Assembly: GCA_017640605.1 (NCBI GenBank) | Contig: JAEPQH010000004.1 | Span: 226,333-290,332 of the forward strand | From: Balneolaceae bacterium | Lineage (GTDB): Bacteria; Bacteroidota; Rhodothermia; Balneolales; Balneolaceae | Length of the DNA stretch: 64,000 nucleotides | Direction of reading: 5' to 3' | Position numbers and translations under genes: made by a program | The notes under the pieces: model-generated | The model's database searches: none | What the model was told of the DNA's origin: nothing | What the model saw: only the letters and a program-made list of their open reading frames with translations | Shown here: positions 45,697 through 54,399 of the stretch, one piece after another | How the letters are laid out: each line of letters begins with the position of its first letter | Position numbering within the stretch: the first letter of the stretch is position 1

Positions 45697-45967
45697 AGAC
45701 ACCTCACTTGAAACGTTTCAATTTGGGGATAAACCCGAGGATAAATACTATCTCCTCATCGATTTAACTAAAAACGAAAATGGGATTGATCTGCAAAAGC
45801 TAACAAACGCAGATCCGCGCAATTTTGATACCGTTCTGAATAATATGGGCTGTATACTCATGTTAAGTGGGGAAGAAATGACAGAGCTAATTCGAAGAGG
45901 TGATATCGACGAGAACGATATACATACTACTCTATTTGCGCTGGCAAAAAACGAAGGTTTGGTATAG
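45683..45967 (+). CDS. Hypothetical protein coupled to HTH regulator
   Basis: 94 residues from the ATG at 45683; the TTG three codons before it is less likely. Not recognised. It is acidic, probably mixed alpha/beta ('KYYLLIDLTKNENGIDLQKL', 'GCILMLSGEEMTELIRRGDI'). Its start is inside the HTH gene, so the two proteins are likely made together and may interact. Convergent with the Nudix gene, 2 bases between stops. Confidence 0.65.
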   Translation: MRTVKDTSLETFQFGDKPEDKYYLLIDLTKNENGIDLQKLTNADPRNFDTVLNNMGCILMLSGEEMTELIRRGDIDENDIHTTLFALAKNEGLV

Positions 45968-45969
45968 TT

Positions 45970-46524
45970 CTATTCTTGAGCTTGCATCCAATTCCAAACT
46001 CGCTGTAAGCAAACAATTGATTTCCCATCGGTTATTTCTCCGGTTTCGATCATTTGCATAGCTTCTGTAAACGGAATTCTAAAAAGAGCGACGAACTCAT
46101 CAGCGTCAGGGTTTTGTTGTTCAACGTTAAGCCCCTTTGCAGCGTAGATGTGAATCACTTCATCCGAATAGCCAATGGCAGGGTAAAAGTGGCCGATATA
46201 ATGTAGGTTATCAGCTAATATTCCGGTTTCCTCTTTCAACTCGCGCTCAGCAGTTTTATCCGGGCTTTCATTCTTATCAATTTTTCCGGCCGGAACTTCA
46301 ATAAATACTTGTTTACAGCAGTAACGAAATTGTTCAATCAGCAGGATGTCACCATTTTCGAATATTGGAACCACCGCACACGCACCCGGGTGTTTTATCC
46401 AATCTCGGGTACTTGAAGAGCCATCAGGAAGCTCCACCTCATCCACAAACACCTTTAGTAATTTGCCATCATACACTTGATCAGACGACCGCTTTTTTTC
46501 AATCAGTTTACTCGTGTGTTTCAT
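45970..46524 (-). CDS. Nudix hydrolase, ADP-ribose pyrophosphatase type
   Basis: 184 residues. The Nudix box G-x5-E-x7-REUxEExGU is perfect: GKIDKNESPDKTAERELKEE then TGI, about residues 79-101. 'HPGACAVVPIFENGDILLIE' and 'EQFRY' precede it and 'GYSDEVIHIYAA' follows, the pattern of NudF-like ADP-sugar pyrophosphatases that split ADP-ribose into AMP and ribose phosphate. Cytoplasmic housekeeping enzyme. It is divergent from the CDP-alcohol transferase gene. Confidence 0.92.
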   Translation of the reverse strand: MKHTSKLIEKKRSSDQVYDGKLLKVFVDEVELPDGSSSTRDWIKHPGACAVVPIFENGDILLIEQFRYCCKQVFIEVPAGKIDKNESPDKTAERELKEETGILADNLHYIGHFYPAIGYSDEVIHIYAAKGLNVEQQNPDADEFVALFRIPFTEAMQMIETGEITDGKSIVCLQRVWNWMQAQE

Positions 46525-46587
46525 AGTGGCTTTATCTAAATAATGGCTTTAACTTTCAGCAATTAATATCGGAAATAATCCAACGCA

Positions 46588-47178
46588 TTGGGTATCACAG
46601 AAAACATCGACGGCAAAAAAGTATCGGTATCCGGAAAGGTATTTACCGTATCGAATTTAATTTCGTTTAGCCGAGTATTTATCGCATTTCCGATCATGTA
46701 TATCCATTACAGAAATAATTTGATGTACAACACCGAGATCATTGTTTTGTTGGTGTATGGGGTGATTTCTGATTATTTGGATGGATTGGTTGCCCGAAAA
46801 ACCAATACCATCTCAGAAGTGGGCAAAATGATAGATCCCATTTCGGACAAGTTATGCGCCGGAGCACTCTTCATTTATACCGTTTGGCTTGGCTGGGTTC
46901 CTACCTGGTTTTTGATATTCTTTGTTGTTCGCGATGTACTCATCATTTTAGGCTCGTCGTTCATCAAAGTAAAGTATGGGAAAGTGGCTATGAGCACAAT
47001 GAGTGGCAAAATCTCTGTAAATATTATTTCTGCCTATTGGTTGTCGGTATTTTTTCTCCGAAATATGGAATCGGTTCACCAATTTTTGCTGGTGTTATCT
47101 GTTTTGATAATGACCATCTCCTTTCTGGATTATTTTAATCGCTATCGCCGTATTATGAAAGGCGCACAATTTAATTAG
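46588..47178 (+). CDS. CDP-alcohol phosphatidyltransferase (PgsA-like)
   Basis: 196 residues, TTG start at 46588 (no ATG fits before the conserved 'TVSNLISFSRVFIAFPIMY'). The CDP-alcohol motif D-x2-D-G-x2-A-R-x8-G-x3-D-x3-D is complete: 'DYLDGLVARKTNTISEVGKM' then IDPISD (residues about 65-90). Five to six membrane helices. Enzymes of this type join CDP-diacylglycerol with glycerol phosphate or another alcohol at the inner membrane; phosphatidylglycerophosphate synthase is the most likely, but the alcohol is not readable from sequence. Four bases before ftsY, so probably co-transcribed. Confidence 0.88.
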   Translation: MGITENIDGKKVSVSGKVFTVSNLISFSRVFIAFPIMYIHYRNNLMYNTEIIVLLVYGVISDYLDGLVARKTNTISEVGKMIDPISDKLCAGALFIYTVWLGWVPTWFLIFFVVRDVLIILGSSFIKVKYGKVAMSTMSGKISVNIISAYWLSVFFLRNMESVHQFLLVLSVLIMTISFLDYFNRYRRIMKGAQFN

Positions 47179-47182
47179 CACT

Positions 47183-48136
47183 ATGGGATTATTTGAAAAA
47201 TTAGGCTTCAAGAAAAAAGAAACGCTCGACAAAGGTGTAGAAAAAAGTCGTACCGGTTTACTAGACAAGCTTGGCAAAGCACTTGCAGGAAAAGATACGG
47301 TTGATGATACCACGCTAGATGAGCTGGAAGATATTTTGATTACCTCTGATGTAGGCGTAAAAACTACCATCGAGATTATTCGCAGAATTGAAAAACGGGT
47401 TGCTCGCGATAAGTTTGTTACCCAAGCCGAACTGCAATCGATGTTGCGCGAAGAAATCATTGCTCTACTACAAGAAAATGCCGCCGACAAACCCGCCGAA
47501 TTTGATGCCGAGTTACCCAATAAACCACATGTAGTTTTAATCGTTGGCGTGAATGGTGTGGGCAAAACTACCACCATTGGAAAACTGAGTTACATGTATA
47601 AATCGGCCGGAAAAAACGTATTATTAGGCGCGGCTGATACCTTCCGGGCTGCAGCGGTTGATCAGTTAAAAATATGGAGCGAGCGAGCTGATGTACCTAT
47701 CATCGAACAAGGTCAAAATGCGGATCCTGCTGCAGTAGCTTATGACACTGTTTCTGCGGCTAAAGCCCGTGGTGCCGACATTACACTCATCGATACTGCC
47801 GGTCGACTACATAACAAGAAGGCATTGATGGATGAATTAGGGAAAATTAAACGCGTTATGAGCAAAGTAGTGGAAGATGCTCCTCATGAGGTGATATTAG
47901 TGCTAGATGCTTCCACAGGCCAGAATGCAATGCAGCAAGCAAAAGCTTTTACCGAAACTGTTGATATAACCGGTTTAGCGCTCACTAAATTAGATGGTAC
48001 GGCTAAAGGGGGAATTGTGATTGGAATATCACATGAACTAAATGTACCAGTAAAATATATTGGGCTGGGAGAGAAGATCGAAGACTTGCAAGTATTTGAT
48101 AAGGCCGCATTTGTAAACGCACTTTTTGGGGAATAA
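47183..48136 (+). CDS. ftsY: Signal recognition particle receptor FtsY
   Basis: 317 residues. The N helical bundle (about 20-95) is followed by the GTPase G domain: G1 'GVNGVGKTTTIGKLSYMYKS', the insertion-box 'AADTFRAAAVDQLKIW', G3 'DTAGRLHNKKALMDEL', G4 'TKLDGTAKGG' and the C-terminal 'KYIGLGEKIEDLQVFD'. The long acidic A domain of E. coli is absent, as usual outside Proteobacteria. It docks ribosome-SRP complexes at the inner membrane for co-translational insertion. The hairpin after it (48134-48160) has its T-run on the other strand. Confidence 0.97.
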   Translation: MGLFEKLGFKKKETLDKGVEKSRTGLLDKLGKALAGKDTVDDTTLDELEDILITSDVGVKTTIEIIRRIEKRVARDKFVTQAELQSMLREEIIALLQENAADKPAEFDAELPNKPHVVLIVGVNGVGKTTTIGKLSYMYKSAGKNVLLGAADTFRAAAVDQLKIWSERADVPIIEQGQNADPAAVAYDTVSAAKARGADITLIDTAGRLHNKKALMDELGKIKRVMSKVVEDAPHEVILVLDASTGQNAMQQAKAFTETVDITGLALTKLDGTAKGGIVIGISHELNVPVKYIGLGEKIEDLQVFDKAAFVNALFGE

Positions 48137-48160
48137 AAAAGCCTGCTTTCCAGCAGGCTT
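48134..48160 (-). terminator. Intrinsic terminator of the 34-codon gene
   Basis: On the minus strand AAGCCTGCT, a 4-base loop and AGCAGGCTT (48160-48139) form a 9-bp stem followed by TTTTTATT. It begins 7 bases after the small gene's stop codon at 48167. On the plus strand there is no T-run, so it serves mainly the minus strand. Confidence 0.85.
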
Positions 48161-48166
48161 TACAAG

Positions 48167-48271
48167 TTAGGGAGTTGTCTCTTCATCGTCAGTGTTTGGT
48201 GGCTTTGGTGGTTTAGGATCGTCACCGCCACCTCCATCGGGATACATACTGGCGAACGTATTCTTTTTCAT
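48167..48271 (-). CDS. 34-residue Gly/Asp/Pro-rich peptide of unknown function
   Basis: An ATG at 48271 opens a 34-codon frame reading MKKNTFASMYPDGGGGDDPK followed by PPKPPNTDDEETTP. A good intrinsic terminator follows 7 bases after the stop, and 75 bases separate the start from the divergent TPR-CHAT protease gene. These facts make a real transcription unit likely. There is no signal peptide or membrane helix. The layout is a basic, hydroxyl-rich start, a GGGGDD hinge, a KPPKPP motif and an acidic tail. It could be a substrate or regulator of the neighbouring protease, a peptide precursor, or a small partner protein. I know no family for it. Confidence 0.6.
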   Translation of the reverse strand: MKKNTFASMYPDGGGGDDPKPPKPPNTDDEETTP

Positions 48272-48315
48272 TTCGACCTTGCGTTTGTTTTGATTTTGGC
48301 GTTAAAAAAATAAAC

Positions 48316-48328
48316 GTGATATTATCAC
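48316..48328. promoter_or_regulatory. Palindrome GTGATATTATCAC in the divergent promoter region
   Basis: A perfect 13-base palindrome lies between the 34-codon gene (start 48271) and the CHAT gene (start 48347). Its place fits an operator able to control both genes. The binding protein is unknown. Confidence 0.4.
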
Positions 48329-48346
48329 CAAAGGCAATGAAATTAG

Positions 48347-51265
48347 ATGTGTATCAAAACTAAATCCCTCACTTTTTTTCTGATATTGCTTGGTGCAACT
48401 TCTGTACAAGCTATTGCTCAGAATGCTCAAGAACGCTTCGACAAACTCTATGGCGCAGGGGATGAGCTATATGATGCATACGAATATGAGAAAGCCGCTG
48501 AGCTATTTGAGCAATCATTTGATATTGCTATTGAAGCTGACCTACCGTTTAACTTTGTATATGATGCACTTTACGCTGTTTCTCTTAGCTATAAAAATGC
48601 ACTTAAGTTTAATGAGGCCATTGAAAGTATCCAATATACAATCAATACCTATTCTTCTGAACTAACAGACCTCCAATTCGGCGAACAATATTATCTACTT
48701 GGTAGTACTTATATAAACAGCGATCAATTTGAAAAAGCGTTTGGAGCCTATGAGCAGTCCATTCATTTTTATCAAAATATTGAGATGTATGAACGAGTAG
48801 CCAAAGCTTATGCTGCTCGTGGAATTGCGTATATAGAAACCGATGAATACGACCTTGCGCTGGCTGATTTACAACAGGCTGAGGCACTTGTTCCCGATGA
48901 AAACGAGGCCGATAAGTCGTTTATTTACATGACATTTTACAGCCTTCATTTATACATGGAAACGCCTACTCTAGGAGTAGCTTATTTAGAGAAGGCCTAT
49001 GAACTTGCCAAAAAAACGGGAAACAAAGAAAATCAACTTAATACCGCTACTTACCTGGCTGATCACCACGTTTCAGAGAATAAGTATAGCGAAGGACTCG
49101 CATTTGCAAATGAAGCTCTATTTTTAGCGAAAGAAACCAACGATCTCCTTCAATTATCTACCATCTACGATATTATTGGTCGCATCTATTATGGTTTATC
49201 CGAGTTTGAAAAATCGATTTTTCATTTTAACGAAGCCATCACCATTCTCCAACAACTGGGCCTTGAACGTAAGGTAGCAGAAGTGCAGCTTTTTGTGGGT
49301 CAAGTTGCGCTATCTCAAGGCGAATTGGATGCAGCAAAGACTATTTTTTCTGGCATTAATAGCCAGTTATTGCATGTTCGTTATCAAATCAAGCTTTTGC
49401 ATGAACAGGCAGATCTATATATGGAGCTAGAAGATTTTACTAAGGCTGAAAACTTTCTTAATCAATCAATGGCTTTAATTAGCGATGACTTGGAAGTTTT
49501 AAAACCTCAGATCTATTTCATGTATCTGAAGTTACCGGATGACATAATATCACCAGAAAAAAAATTAGAGTATGCCAAATATATTTACCGCCTCTCCGGC
49601 ACTAAGTCGTTAAAGAGTAGAATGGCGGCTGAATTTACCTTGGCTAAATATTTTGAACCTTTTAATGCAGATAGTGCTTTTTATTACGCCTATACTGCGC
49701 TCGAAAAATTAGAAAATCGTCGATTAAGTACCTACTCAAGTGCACTTAAAAACTCGCTGAATACCAAATGGCAGCATGTTTATTATTTATTAGCGCGTTG
49801 GGAAGTGGAGCATAAAAACGACTACAGTAAGGCATTTGAGCTTCATGAACAAGCCAAATCCAGAGCACTTTTCGACCAAATATACGAGCAACGCTTTCTC
49901 TCTTTAGTTGATGCCGAAAATCCTTCTTCAATTCAATTACTGGAGCTACAAAAAAAAATCGACCGTTTATATCACCTTGAAGACAACCCAACATTGGGTT
50001 CCAGTAATTCTACTGCTATTGAAATTGCTGAACTTGAGCTTCAATACCAAAGTTTACAGGATGAGTTGGTGCGCGCTAACCCCGCGATGCAAGACTTAAC
50101 GTACCCAACACTTACTACTCTTGAGGAAGCTCAAAAATTATTGGATAGAAGAACTGCACTTATAAACTATGGGGTGATGCACGACCAGCTATTTATCTTT
50201 CTGGTTAAAGATGGTGGCTTTCGGTTCATCCCCATACTCGATAAACCAAACCTACGAGATGACTTGACGGAATATATTGAAGCATTCAGAGATGCAATCA
50301 TTTCGAAAGAAGAAAATGAACTGTTATCGATTGCTTCAAAAAAATTAACGCAGTTCTTAATCGAACCAATTTCTAGTGAGCTTGAAGATGTTGAACACCT
50401 GATTATTATTCCGGATGGTCCGCTTCATTTACTTCCGTTTGAAGCTTTAATGCATAAAAACAGATATTTAATCGAGCACTTTGCCATAAAATACATTCCT
50501 TCCGTCTCGGTATTTAACATTATTGATGAACGGCAACCTGTAGATTTTGAACGATCTTTAGTGGGGCTTGCCAGTACCGGGTTTGAATCGGGCGATGATT
50601 TAACGGTGGCAAGTTCTCAGGCTGAATTTACTACCTTGCCGTATACATTGGCAGAAATCGATTCGATTACAACTAGCTTTTTGGAACCAATGGTATTGAA
50701 AAATGAGCAAGTAACGGAAGCGGCATTTAAAGCACTCGATTTATCTGAGTATCGATTTATGCACTTTGCCGCCCATGGTAATATTAATGAATCTGCTCCT
50801 GAACAAAGTGGACTTATCCTATCCAAAAAAACAGAAACGGAAACGCTCTTTGGGGAAGATGGCTATTTAAATGCTCGCGAAATTTCACAACTTGATATCA
50901 ATGCAAATCTAGTAGTTTTAAGCGCCTGTAATACCGGCGTTGGGCGTATTATAAATGGCGAAGGAGTAATGGGTTTACAACGATCTTTTCTTGCAGCCGG
51001 AGCCTCATCGGTTATGGTGAGTTTGTGGAGCATATTTGATAGAAGCACGCCAATTTTCATGAACAAGTTCTACAAAAACCTACTCGAAATCGAAGATGAA
51101 GAACTATCATTTATCGACAAAGCATTGATGTACGCAAACCTGTATTCAAGCGATATCGTTGATTTCAAAACGCTTGCTCTGCAACAAACCAAAAAGCAGA
51201 TGATCGAACATCCCTATTATAATCATCCGGTGCATTGGGCTCCTTTTGTTTTAACCGGCAAATAA
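48347..51265 (+). CDS. Exported TPR-CHAT protease-like protein
   Basis: 972 residues. Residues 1-24 form a signal peptide (ending AIA-Q), so unlike many CHAT proteins it works outside the cytoplasm. Residues about 25-480 are TPR units ('KYGYEYEKAAELFEQS'-like helices repeated roughly every 40 residues). The C-terminal 330 residues are a CHAT domain, a caspase-like cysteine peptidase fold, with catalytic His 810 in 'FMHFAAHGNIN' and Cys 861 in 'LVVLSACNTGVGRI', then 'LQRSFLAAGASSVMVSLWSI'. The pair is intact, so it is probably active. The gene is divergent from the 34-codon gene and lies 2.5 kb from an ECF sigma/anti-sigma pair whose second protein also has TPRs. Confidence 0.88.
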   Translation: MCIKTKSLTFFLILLGATSVQAIAQNAQERFDKLYGAGDELYDAYEYEKAAELFEQSFDIAIEADLPFNFVYDALYAVSLSYKNALKFNEAIESIQYTINTYSSELTDLQFGEQYYLLGSTYINSDQFEKAFGAYEQSIHFYQNIEMYERVAKAYAARGIAYIETDEYDLALADLQQAEALVPDENEADKSFIYMTFYSLHLYMETPTLGVAYLEKAYELAKKTGNKENQLNTATYLADHHVSENKYSEGLAFANEALFLAKETNDLLQLSTIYDIIGRIYYGLSEFEKSIFHFNEAITILQQLGLERKVAEVQLFVGQVALSQGELDAAKTIFSGINSQLLHVRYQIKLLHEQADLYMELEDFTKAENFLNQSMALISDDLEVLKPQIYFMYLKLPDDIISPEKKLEYAKYIYRLSGTKSLKSRMAAEFTLAKYFEPFNADSAFYYAYTALEKLENRRLSTYSSALKNSLNTKWQHVYYLLARWEVEHKNDYSKAFELHEQAKSRALFDQIYEQRFLSLVDAENPSSIQLLELQKKIDRLYHLEDNPTLGSSNSTAIEIAELELQYQSLQDELVRANPAMQDLTYPTLTTLEEAQKLLDRRTALINYGVMHDQLFIFLVKDGGFRFIPILDKPNLRDDLTEYIEAFRDAIISKEENELLSIASKKLTQFLIEPISSELEDVEHLIIIPDGPLHLLPFEALMHKNRYLIEHFAIKYIPSVSVFNIIDERQPVDFERSLVGLASTGFESGDDLTVASSQAEFTTLPYTLAEIDSITTSFLEPMVLKNEQVTEAAFKALDLSEYRFMHFAAHGNINESAPEQSGLILSKKTETETLFGEDGYLNAREISQLDINANLVVLSACNTGVGRIINGEGVMGLQRSFLAAGASSVMVSLWSIFDRSTPIFMNKFYKNLLEIEDEELSFIDKALMYANLYSSDIVDFKTLALQQTKKQMIEHPYYNHPVHWAPFVLTGK

Positions 51266-51277
51266 TCTGGTTGATCG

Positions 51278-51297
51278 ATTCTATTCTATTCTATTCT
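51278..51297. repeat. Pentanucleotide repeat (ATTCT)x4
   Basis: Four tandem ATTCT units lie between the convergent CHAT and M28 genes. No hairpin follows. Possibly a slippage-prone spacer without coding effect. Confidence 0.8.
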
Positions 51298-51306
51298 CTA
51301 ATCTAT

Positions 51307-52929
51307 TTAGTTTTGCTTTGTCCGTTCAATAAACTGCTGATTATCTACCAAGGGGCGACCGGCATCATTAGCCAATAAAGCGGTTGTCATAAAAATCAAT
51401 TTTGTTCGCTTTTGAAGCGCCTCAAAGTCGATTTTATCTATTTCATCCGATGGGCGGTGATAATCTTCATGCGTGCCGTTAAAGAAAAAGATGAATGGCA
51501 CTCCCAATCGCCCAAAGTTCCAATGGTCGCTACGGCGATAAAACTGGTTAGGGTCGTTTAAGTCGTTGTAACGATCGCTGAGTTCCAAGTTTACACTCAT
51601 TTGATTGGCTTGCTCTAGGGTAGCTTGCAATCCACCAGAGATGATTTTACCCCCAATCACATAAATGTAATTCGGATTGTCGGCATATCGATCATCTCTT
51701 CTGCCAATCATATCCGAATTCAAATTAGCAACGGTATTTTCGATAGAAAAAATAGGATGATCGGAATAATAGCGAGAGCCTAACAATCCTCGTTCCTCTC
51801 CGGAAACATGTAAAATCAAAACGCTCCGTTTAATTTCGGCACCCGCTTGTTTTGCAGAAGCTAAGGCTTGAGCCACGTGCAACAGACCTACGGTTCCACT
51901 TCCATCATCGTCGGCTCCGTTATATATCGCATCGCCGGTAGAATCTGGAGTACTAATTCCCACATGATCGTAATGCGAACTCAAAACAATTACTTCGTCC
52001 TTTAATTCTGGATCAGTTCCTTCAATTAAAGCGACGATATTTTTCGTTTCAACCACATCCTTCTTAACCTGCGCTTGATGATACAGCGTAAAAGGCAGTT
52101 CATACCCTTCAAAAGCTTCAGGAGAGTCTTTAATCTCTGCTTCAAGTGCAGCTAATTCTTCTAGCGAATTTAATCCAAATAGTTTAGCTGCTAAGCTGGG
52201 TCTGATTCTGTTAAATGGTGCTTCGGCTTGGTCTTCGGATAAATACTCAAGGGCAAGTCCGGATGATTCTCCAAATTCTCCCTGCATTTGCATTGCTTGA
52301 TCCTCGAAATCCTGCTCATCGGTACCAATAATGAGAATTGCACCCTTTGCACCGCGGTTTTCTATGGCATCTTGAATAGCAGAAAAATCAGTTATTGAGC
52401 GGTCGTAAAACAGAAGTATCCATTTTCGGTCGAGGTTTCCTTCAAAATGATTAATTCCATTAGCTTCATCTTTAATGCCATATCCGGCAAAGAATAACTC
52501 CCCGCTTACGGTGCCACCACCGCCCAGTAACGTATTAAAGCTTCCAATTTGATTGGCGCTGTGAACTGACTCATCAATTGGCTCGCCATTGGAATTATAC
52601 ACTGCGTAGTTTATACTCTCAAACACATTGCTCGACAGATTAAAGTACTGGAAATACGAATCATCATCCCCAACCGGAATAAGACCAAGTTCCTCGTAGC
52701 GACCGGCAAGATAGTTGGCCGCTTTTTTTAGGCCTTCGCTGCCGGTATCTCGTCCTTCCATTTCATCACTTGCAATAACGGTTAAGTCGAGCAGTAAACC
52801 CTCTTCCGTAATGGTGTTTTGAAAGTCGGTTACATCAGGAACAGGAAGTTCAACAGCTTGTTTAGAACTACTACATGCAACAAACAGTGTAATAGCTAGG
52901 AGTATAAGAGAGCGAGAGGTACGTGACAT
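51307..52929 (-). CDS. M28-family zinc peptidase lipoprotein with PA-domain insert
   Basis: 540 residues from the ATG at 52929. A longer start at 52965 would overlap scpA and hide the lipobox (LFVAC, Cys 19). Zinc ligands and catalytic residues of M28 are present: 'VLSSHYDHVG', 'NGADDDGSGTVGLLHVAQAL', 'HVSGEERGLLGSRYYSD', 'NSDMIGR' and 'RSDHWNFGRLGVPFIFF'. A protease-associated domain lies at about 130-275. The enzyme is probably an aminopeptidase on the periplasmic or outer face. It starts 4 bases after the scpA stop, an unexpected operon partner. Confidence 0.92.
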   Translation of the reverse strand: MSRTSRSLILLAITLFVACSSSKQAVELPVPDVTDFQNTITEEGLLLDLTVIASDEMEGRDTGSEGLKKAANYLAGRYEELGLIPVGDDDSYFQYFNLSSNVFESINYAVYNSNGEPIDESVHSANQIGSFNTLLGGGGTVSGELFFAGYGIKDEANGINHFEGNLDRKWILLFYDRSITDFSAIQDAIENRGAKGAILIIGTDEQDFEDQAMQMQGEFGESSGLALEYLSEDQAEAPFNRIRPSLAAKLFGLNSLEELAALEAEIKDSPEAFEGYELPFTLYHQAQVKKDVVETKNIVALIEGTDPELKDEVIVLSSHYDHVGISTPDSTGDAIYNGADDDGSGTVGLLHVAQALASAKQAGAEIKRSVLILHVSGEERGLLGSRYYSDHPIFSIENTVANLNSDMIGRRDDRYADNPNYIYVIGGKIISGGLQATLEQANQMSVNLELSDRYNDLNDPNQFYRRSDHWNFGRLGVPFIFFFNGTHEDYHRPSDEIDKIDFEALQKRTKLIFMTTALLANDAGRPLVDNQQFIERTKQN

Positions 52930-52933
52930 TTTT

Positions 52934-53686
52934 CTACGATATATTTGCGGAGATAATTTCATCAACGGGCTTAAGATCCAGATAAAAATCAGTAGGTTCT
53001 TCGCCCAGGTATAAATTAATTTGTTGTTCTTTAATCATTTCAAGAACGGCTAAAAAGGTAACTACTACGATAACACGGCTGTGGATGTTTTGGCATAATT
53101 CTCTGAAGTTCTGCCTTCCACGATTTTGCAGCGTTAACAACACGAACTCGCTTTGTTGCTCAATAGTAGCTTTTACTTTTTCTACTTTATGTACAATGTT
53201 TTTCCGTTCGATGTCGCTTAACACTTTTCGAAAAGCTCCAATAAGGTCAAACATCGTTACATCTTTCAGTGCTTCGCCGGTGGCTCGTTTATCCACTTGG
53301 TCGGCATCATAAAAACCGCGAGTATATTTTTTGCGCGTTTCTTCATCGATATCGGCCATTTTCTCGGCCATCTCTTTATAGCGCTTATATTCGAGTAATC
53401 GCTGAACAAGCTCATACCTTGGGTCGGTTTCGTCAATTTCTTCGGCGTCTTCCCCTTCTTCGCGGGGCAGCATCATTTTAGCCTTAATCGACATTAGCAT
53501 GCTCGCCATTAGTACAAATTCGCTGGCAACATCTAAATCGAGTTCTTCCATCAATTGGATGAATTCCAGAAACTGCTCGGTAATGTAGGAGATGGGAATG
53601 TCGTAGATATCCAGTTCGTCGCGCTTGATGAAAAAGAGGAGGAGGTCGAGAGGACCTTCGAAGTTATTTAATTGAACTCGATACAT
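52934..53686 (-). CDS. scpA: Segregation and condensation protein A
   Basis: 250 residues. The N-terminal 'FEGPLDLLLFFIKRDELDIY' and 'ISYITEQFLEFIQLMEELDL' with 'LVMASMLMSIKAKMMLP'-like helix are the kleisin hallmarks; the C-terminal winged helix ends 'PTDFYLDLKPVDEIISA'. ScpA bridges the SMC heads and recruits ScpB in chromosome condensation and segregation. No scpB is nearby. It is divergent from the ECF sigma gene and leads the M28 peptidase gene. Confidence 0.95.
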   Translation of the reverse strand: MYRVQLNNFEGPLDLLLFFIKRDELDIYDIPISYITEQFLEFIQLMEELDLDVASEFVLMASMLMSIKAKMMLPREEGEDAEEIDETDPRYELVQRLLEYKRYKEMAEKMADIDEETRKKYTRGFYDADQVDKRATGEALKDVTMFDLIGAFRKVLSDIERKNIVHKVEKVKATIEQQSEFVLLTLQNRGRQNFRELCQNIHSRVIVVVTFLAVLEMIKEQQINLYLGEEPTDFYLDLKPVDEIISANIS

Positions 53687-53776
53687 ACTCTAAATTACAG
53701 GCTAAATATCTTAAATTCATCGTTTTCTTTAATTACCTGAATGTTATTTTATTGCGGCTTAACCCCGTAGCAATTT

Positions 53777-54322
53777 ATGGATTATTCAAAATTTGTTTAT
53801 GCTATTCAAAGTGATGATGAACCCGTTATCAACGAAATGGTTCCCATCATAATGAGTGTGTTGATAAAGTTTCTGAAAGTGAGGCAGGGAGCCGACCATC
53901 ACGATGCCGAAGATTGCGCACAAAATACGCTCATTCAAGCCACCGAAAAGATCAAAACAGATCAAATTGAGAACCCGAATTCGGTGATTTACTACCTGTT
54001 TACCACAGCAAAGAACGAGTATTTCAAACTTCTTAAGAAGGATCGAGAAAGTAACTACGAAGAAATCCCCGAGTCGTATGCTGCTGAGGGAGATCAGCTG
54101 TTAAACTTGTTAGAAGCCGAAAAGCAGCGAGTTTTAAGCCTGTGTATGAAGTTGTTAAAACCAGACTTAAAAGAATATATCCAACATTGGTTTAATAATC
54201 CGCGGGATGAAGCCGCTGTGGTTGCTGATCATTTCGGAATATCTGTAAATAATGCATGGACCAAAAAACATCGCGTTTTAAAACTGTTGAAAGAATGTTG
54301 CCAAAAAAAATTAGATCAATAG
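53777..54322 (+). CDS. ECF-type sigma factor
   Basis: 181 residues. Region 2 is recognised by 'HHDAEDCAQNTLIQATEKI' and 'VIYYLFTTAKNEYFKLLKK', region 4 by the helix-turn-helix 'EAAVVADHFGISVNNAWTKK' then HRVLKLL. Both needed parts are present and no extra domain follows. It would direct RNA polymerase to a small regulon. The next gene, 77 bases downstream on the same strand, encodes a one-helix membrane protein with the form of an anti-sigma factor. The regulon is not known; the CHAT gene upstream is a candidate target. Confidence 0.85.
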   Translation: MDYSKFVYAIQSDDEPVINEMVPIIMSVLIKFLKVRQGADHHDAEDCAQNTLIQATEKIKTDQIENPNSVIYYLFTTAKNEYFKLLKKDRESNYEEIPESYAAEGDQLLNLLEAEKQRVLSLCMKLLKPDLKEYIQHWFNNPRDEAAVVADHFGISVNNAWTKKHRVLKLLKECCQKKLDQ

Positions 54323-54399
54323 TGTAAGGAGTTCCTCTGAAAACGATCTTACATAACAGAATGTGAGTAAAACGACACATTCTGAATACGAGAAAAATT

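Noticed and set aside
47095..47577. 160-codon frame antisense to ftsY
   Set aside because: Ser-rich shadow of the FtsY coding strand; crosses the gene boundary.
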